Shown here: positions 58,902 to 64,000 of the stretch, one piece after another
How the letters are laid out: each line of letters starts with the position of its first letter
How positions within the stretch are numbered: the first letter of the stretch is position 1
Origin: Prosapia bicincta
Taxonomy: Eukaryota > Arthropoda > Insecta > Hemiptera > Cercopidae
Reading direction: 5' to 3'
Assembly (NCBI GenBank): GCA_036971475.1
Contig: JBAIZL010000006.1
Location: 7,546,001 to 7,610,000 of the forward strand
Length of the DNA stretch: 64,000 nt
Position numbers and translations under genes: made by a program
Notes under the pieces: generated by a model
The model's database searches: none
What the model saw: only the letters and a program-made list of their open reading frames with translations
What the model was told of the DNA's origin: nothing

Positions 58902-60103
58902 TTAACCCTAGAGGACTCGCGTTAATACCCGTTGCACCAGAGCTCGCGTGGGGTAATTTTTTACCCCAACTAGTTTTCAGGTCAATATCAGTAAAATATT
59001 TAATGTTATAAATAAAAAAATTATTTAAAAATATTTTGTTATACTATAAAAGATATGAACAAACTCATGCAATATTATTTCCTTCTTTATACGTCAAAAC
59101 ACTCTTCACATACTTCAACTAAATGGTCTTTACAAACACTTTTCTCACAATTAGTACAGCATTCATTGTTTTTTGTCTACGTTCTTAGGGCAAAAATCAC
59201 ACCTGTAATTAAATTGTTTTTCTAATATTGCCAAATATAAAGCTATAGCCTATATTGTAAATAAACGTTTTTTGTTACAATAATCATGAAAACAAAATAT
59301 TTTATAAACAAGAATACTTTACAAACACAATATATATCAAAACGTAATACTTGCAAGAGAAAATAGAATCTGTGTCGACATTGTACACGTTACTATATGC
59401 AAACCAGTTCTGTCTGTTGTCCATATACGTTTAGAGTTTTTGTACGAAGACATCATTGCTCCACAAATATACAATACCCCAAACAATGCTTTAATTCCTT
59501 TAAAGGAAGTTCATTTGCGTCTCTCTCTCTCTCTTTAAAAGTTACAAATATAAAATTTGTGTTCTCTCTTATCGCCATGACAAAATATATGCGTAGTTAA
59601 TTTAAAATAGATTATTAAATTTATAATTTAAAACGAACGTCAGTGATAAATTCCTCACAAAATATGAAACATAGTAAAATTCACCCACAGCAATCTTGCA
59701 AAAAAAATTGAAAATAAATTTATGTGATAAAAAAGTTGCAAAATAAAATTTGAAATAATCTTCACTTATAAAAACTTTGTAAAATACAAATAGTAATAGA
59801 CTTCACTTATAAAAACCTCGCAAAATACAAATAGAAATAGACTTTACTTAGAGGGACCAGTATTGTAACGTTAGAACTCGCGCGGGTTAAAAACATTCCC
59901 AGCTGTTGCAACAATAACTTCAAACCGATATAAGTAAACAAAAACTGTCAAACAACCTGATGTAGGGACAGAAATAGATACAGGGCGAGTCAATTAGAAG
60001 GTATGTAAGGGGTGGAAGAATTTCAGGATTTGCACCTGTTATATAACCTTTGTTGAAAACTCACTGGGAGAATAATTACCCCGCGCGAGTCCTCTAGGGT
60101 TAA
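58902..60103 (-). mobile_element. piggyBac-like deletion derivative (1,194 bp) flanked by TTAA
   Basis: The element lies at 58906-60099, between TTAA (58902-58905) and TTAA (60100-60103). The ends are perfect 16-bp inverted repeats, CCCTAGAGGACTCGCG on the left and its complement on the right. The TTAA target and CCCTAG start are hallmarks of piggyBac. Internal GAGCTCGCGTGGGGTAA (left) and AACTCGCGCGGGTTAA (right) are subterminal repeats of the end sequence. The only coding trace is the transposase C-terminus on the minus strand. The rest has been lost, so it is non-autonomous. Confidence 0.92.
59087..59235 (-). pseudogene. piggyBac-like transposase C-terminal Cys-rich domain, remnant
   Basis: Read on the minus strand, the sequence encodes FNYRCDFCPKNVDKK and, after a frameshift within a run of A, ECCTNCEKSVCKDHLVEVCE followed by ECFDV and a stop (59087-59089). 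The CxxC...CxxC...CxxH...CxxC spacing is the cysteine-rich zinc-binding domain found at the C-terminus of piggyBac transposases, which binds terminal DNA. The catalytic Asp region is absent. This places the element in the piggyBac superfamily independently of its ends. Confidence 0.85.
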
Positions 60104-62469
60104 TAAACAGGCCAGCTGAACCAATTACTTTAAAACGATTCCAAACATATCGCTGTCTTTACTTTAAAATTATGTATTACAAATAAACACGCTAAAACTA
60201 AACAAGTAATAAAACACTTCAGTTATAAAATATTGCTAAAATAATTGAAGAGAAAAGAGTTTCAGATTTTACATAAAAAACCGTTTTGTATCAGCCTACT
60301 TATATTGGCAGTATCAAGTATAATTGCCATTAAATGTATTTACCAGTAAATAAGTAATGTCACTTGTGGGATAACATCTGCAAACTGTTATAATAAATAT
60401 AACAATGCATATGAAAGAAGTATCCACAAATACTAAATAGTTATTGAATAAAAAAGACATATTGAAAGTAGTAGTGACAAACGAGTGCTTTGTGTCAAAC
60501 CTACATTTTTTACTTTTTGACGTTCACAATCCACTGCTGTTAAACGTTGTGTGTATGTCTTATAATATTAAAACATTTAAAAGTTTTTCCTAATTGTATT
60601 TTGTATTTTCTACCATATATTTCTTATATTTATTTAAACACAAATATTGTATTTTTATTTATAACTTATACTTTTTACGCACGTTTTTATAAAATGGTAA
60701 AATTTATAAAGTTAAAAAAAATTTAATTATTTTTGTAATTTTAAATACATTCACTCCAATAACTAAGTTTTTAAAGTTGAGTTAACAAAATCAACAATCG
60801 ATATTATACAATTTAAAAAAAATATGTACGAGGTTCAGCGGATAAGAATACCTCAAACTCATTTTAACATTACGTACAGTTATATGAATTCCTTTCCTAA
60901 TAGAGTATAATCGTCCTTACTCCCCTTAGTTTTAGTTCCATTCCTTACTTTTAGAACATAAATCTTGACAAACGATCGTCTTAATGCATTTTCTACACGC
61001 AAACTCGTTGCACACGGGAGCCTCCTCATCTCTGAGAGAACTTAACAACATTATGCACGGTGTAAGCGGCTTTAAGTAATGGAATATTTTATCAGCAACA
61101 TGGTTAGATTCATTCACTCTTTTACATAAACCATTTAAAAAAAAACATCATATAAGCTACACATTATACGAAATTAACACACACACACACCCAAGGTATA
61201 TCTACATATATAAATACAAAAGTGTATTTAGATAGAAATTATTGCTATGTGTTTAGGTAACTTGTAAATTAAACTCTCATCTTACGATTTACTAATTTTG
61301 GATTCTCTGTAATGTGTAGGAATATTACGGACTGAAATGAAGAACTTTACTAAATTTCAAAACACAATACATATAAACAATATATACAACAATAATAAAG
61401 ATGGTAATTTTTAATACATGAAAACACGAGCTGTTCTAATGCTTTGGCGAAAACAGAACACGTATAGTGTTTTATAATGGAATCCTGATTTCTTAGAAAG
61501 GTAATTTGAGGTTCCGTTGTAGTTATGTTTCTCTTTAACAACTGTATATACTTGATGTAAACTTGCCTTTAGAGTTAATATCAAAGTATTTAGTAGCGCA
61601 AAGAATATAAGTTATTCAGATACTTTAAATGTATTGACGCATAGCAAATTTCGTATTAATATATTATACATTTTATTAACCTTTACGTTCACCATAGTGG
61701 CACACAACTTACTGTGTTAAAATCACTTCAAACGTCTCGGAACAGCTTAATATGTAATAACCTGATATTACTGGTGAGATATATAGAGTTACTTTAGAGT
61801 TCTTAAATTAAAACAAGTGACTATGTAGGAGTGACTTAACGGATAATAGTTTTATTGAACATACAATATTTTTTACTTTGTATTCTAAAGTTATTTCACT
61901 TTAAGTTCCAATGAATATATAAATATGCTATACTATATTACTGTTGCTATTCTGTATTTGCTATAATTTTAATAATAATAATTATTAATATTATCGAATT
62001 CTTGTTATTCGGTTCCATTTTTTTCTGAGTTACTATTTTGTGCACTAAAACACTTGATGATATGTTAGTTTGTTACACTTTCCTATAGTAGCACGTACGT
62101 GTAGTACCTAAGTGGTGCTGCAAGCAAGTCTATCATATTACCATGTGTTCAAGAGTTTTGAACACTGGAAATAGATCACTGTTACAGCAGAGTTATTAAT
62201 AACGTAAAGTTTATCTGACGTTTCCATGGCAACGGGGTTATCTCAATAAAAGGAACCCTTTGATTAAAAACGAACTGTTAGTTGTCGGATGTAGCGAAAT
62301 CAATATTGAAAATTTAAATTGACAACTAAACTCTAAAAGAGATCTTAGTTTCCAAATCATAGAATTTTAATTATTTTCCTATCAAAATCTATTTTAGCTT
62401 TTATAAGTAAGTTAAAATAACTTTAAACTTTTATAATGTAGGTATTTGATAGAGTAGTGTAGAAAAGAA
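60104..62469. other. Single-copy AT-rich sequence, no gene supported
   Basis: A 61-codon minus-strand frame (60932-61117) encodes a Cys-containing peptide ending CRKCIKTIVCQDLCSKSKEWN. It could be an exon fragment but I recognise no family and see no supporting splice structure. A short (AC)n lies at about 61178-61192. Confidence 0.4.
62220..62233. promoter_or_regulatory. Candidate RFX X-box
   Basis: GTTTCCATGGCAAC fits the X-box consensus GTHNYYATRRNAAC at every position. X-boxes lie upstream of ciliary genes in animals, but no gene is visible nearby in this window, so this is a motif match only. Confidence 0.3.
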
Positions 62470-63455
62470 AAAAAACAGACTTCTTATTTGAATACAGCAA
62501 TAAAAATATTATTTATTAGTATACAAGTTTATACTTTATTAATATACAGTATTAGAATACTTTAAAAAACGTTAAAGCACCAACACATAAACAATATCGT
62601 AGAGAGGTGATATTATTTCAAATCGTTATTAAACATAAATGTCTTAATTTTAAAATTAAAGTATAATTAGTAATATAACAAAAAGAAAATTGTAAATAAA
62701 GACAATTCCTTCTTAGGTGAACAAAGAAATATATTATTTTAGTTACTTTTTATTAAATAATTATGATTTCATTAAAATAATAACTACAAATTTTGATATA
62801 CTTGTGGAATAATCACAATATGCAAATAATAGCCTAATAAATAAAATCATTTAAAGAGAACATTGTTTAGATGTCGAATCGTTGGACGATGTTCATTGTT
62901 CAACTAATATGTGATTTTATCGAAACCTTGAATTTTAAAAAAATATGTACATTATTTATAACAGTTTCATTTAACTGAGACGCTTGTACTGAATAGCTAT
63001 ACTGGTTCGTAGATTCAAACATAATTGTATTTATACAAAGTTTATAATTGTATAGGTAACAGTAGAGCAGGTTTACACCCCGAGATTAGGTGGTACAATA
63101 AAAAGTGAAATTATAATTAAAATAATTGATTCAATTTAACTATAAATTATTATTTGAAAAAAAATATATTGGCATCAAGTGTAATCTACTAAATGTTTAA
63201 TAAAATGTATTTGAACTTGAGTGTAATATTAGTAGGATATAAATATTTGTCTTTATTAAGTAAAGAAATAGATTTAAAAGTTTGTATTATGTTATGAATG
63301 ATACTTTAATCATGGTGTTACATAGATAAAATACTTTATAAATAGATATTGTACTTTATAAAGATACTTAATACAAAATATAATGCTTCATCATAAGTAA
63401 CATGATGATGCTAAAACAAAACAGGAAACCGTAATAACATTTCAATTAAACGTAA
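62470..63455. repeat. Start of a probable third copy (matches 3880-5440)
   Basis: Begins at AACAGACTTCTTATTTGAAT and is co-linear with copy 1. It has a single unit of the roughly 690-bp repeat that is doubled in copy 1. It ends at the GTAA (63452-63455) that corresponds to CTAA in copy 1 and TTAA in copy 2, where the TTAA-type element is inserted. Confidence 0.8.
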
Positions 63456-64000
63456 CACGTTCGCTACCGCAATGTTAACAAAATAACTGTTGGTATAGAC
63501 CAGCTTTCTCACATATGCGCCGTACGATCATTCGTCTTGGACCGACGGCTCACATTTGCGCCGCTCTGGGTTGTTGAAATGGACCGGCGGCTCAAATTTA
63601 CGACGCTGTTTGCGTGTTATTATTATTCCTCTGACAAATCAGTGGTTTATTTATTGAAGGTCAAAATACTCCTGACACATTGTTTATTCCTTCGTGCATC
63701 TGCAGGGTTTCATTCCAGGAAAATATTAAGTCACCATTCTATTCCATTAGAATCACAAAGAATGTACTCTAGATAGCATTTATCAGCACAAGATGTAAAC
63801 CTGTCACAAGTGATGAGTGCTTTTGTAAATATTTTGTTGGCCTACTTTATATGGAATACAAAAGTAAACTAATTTTGTCGCTGATAAAATATTGTTTATA
63901 ATGTCAGAAATCTTTACAAGAAGATATGTAGCCTATATAAGCAGTCTGTCTAGCATGAATAGCCAAAACGATTTAGTCGGGAGTTTGTTGATATAAGCCT
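63456..64000. mobile_element. TTAA-type (piggyBac-like) element, left part, running off the window
   Basis: The left terminal repeat CACGTTCGCTACCG (63456-63469) is the inverted form of the right end at 34533-34546. CACATATGCGCC and CACATTTGCGCC subterminal motifs follow. The body from 63662 matches 31719-32055 closely to the window edge. No transposase frame is visible. The frame at 63537-63776 is not supported as a gene. Confidence 0.65.

Noticed and set aside
60932..61117. Small Cys-containing minus-strand frame
   Set aside because: It has only 61 codons, no recognisable family, no paralogue and no splice context. Chance cannot be excluded.

Overview
The window is AT-rich eukaryotic DNA, most likely from an insect or other arthropod. 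It holds Ty3/gypsy retroelements of the 17.6/297 errantivirus type and the Osvaldo/Ulysses type, piggyBac-like TTAA transposons, non-LTR reverse-transcriptase remnants, foldback elements, (AT)n/(GT)n microsatellites and minisatellites. I found no convincing host protein gene and no functional tRNA or rRNA gene. All substantial coding capacity belongs to transposable elements.

The backbone is an old, large tandem duplication. Copy 1 (about 3.88-31.38 kb) and copy 2 (about 34.55-58.43 kb) align in the same order and orientation through most of their length. Sequence at about 62.47-63.46 kb matches the start of copy 1 (about 3.88-5.44 kb), so a third copy probably begins there. Later insertions and deletions interrupt the copies, and the paralogous copy often shows the empty site. 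Copy 1 carries a probable solo LTR (7077-9034), a 476-bp tandem triplication (14.0-15.4 kb), a complete but internally deleted errantivirus-like provirus (19263-24953), an 18-unit minisatellite (26.8-27.2 kb) and a foldback element (28.53-28.87 kb). Copy 2 carries a segment absent from copy 1 that contains a full-length Osvaldo/Ulysses-like retrotransposon (40322-51032). Between copies 1 and 2 lies a TTAA-type element split by a solo LTR of the same Osvaldo/Ulysses-like family (32259-34257). Between copies 2 and 3 lies a piggyBac-like deletion derivative (58906-60099).

The most informative object is the 10.7-kb retrotransposon. It has two 2,017-bp LTRs that matched wherever I compared them, a GTGT target duplication inside a (GT)n microsatellite, a tRNA-Lys-type primer site, an intact gag and an intact pol. 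The gag-pol boundary looks like a textbook -1 ribosomal frameshift signal: an in-phase A AAA AAC heptamer next to the gag stop, a 9-nt spacer, and a 14-bp stem with one mismatch. It therefore appears recently inserted and possibly autonomous.

The errantivirus-like provirus is the contrasting case. Its two 291-bp LTRs are identical and its integrase and env are open, but gag is broken near its start and an internal deletion has removed protease and the catalytic part of reverse transcriptase. It was either mobilised in trans or damaged very soon after insertion.
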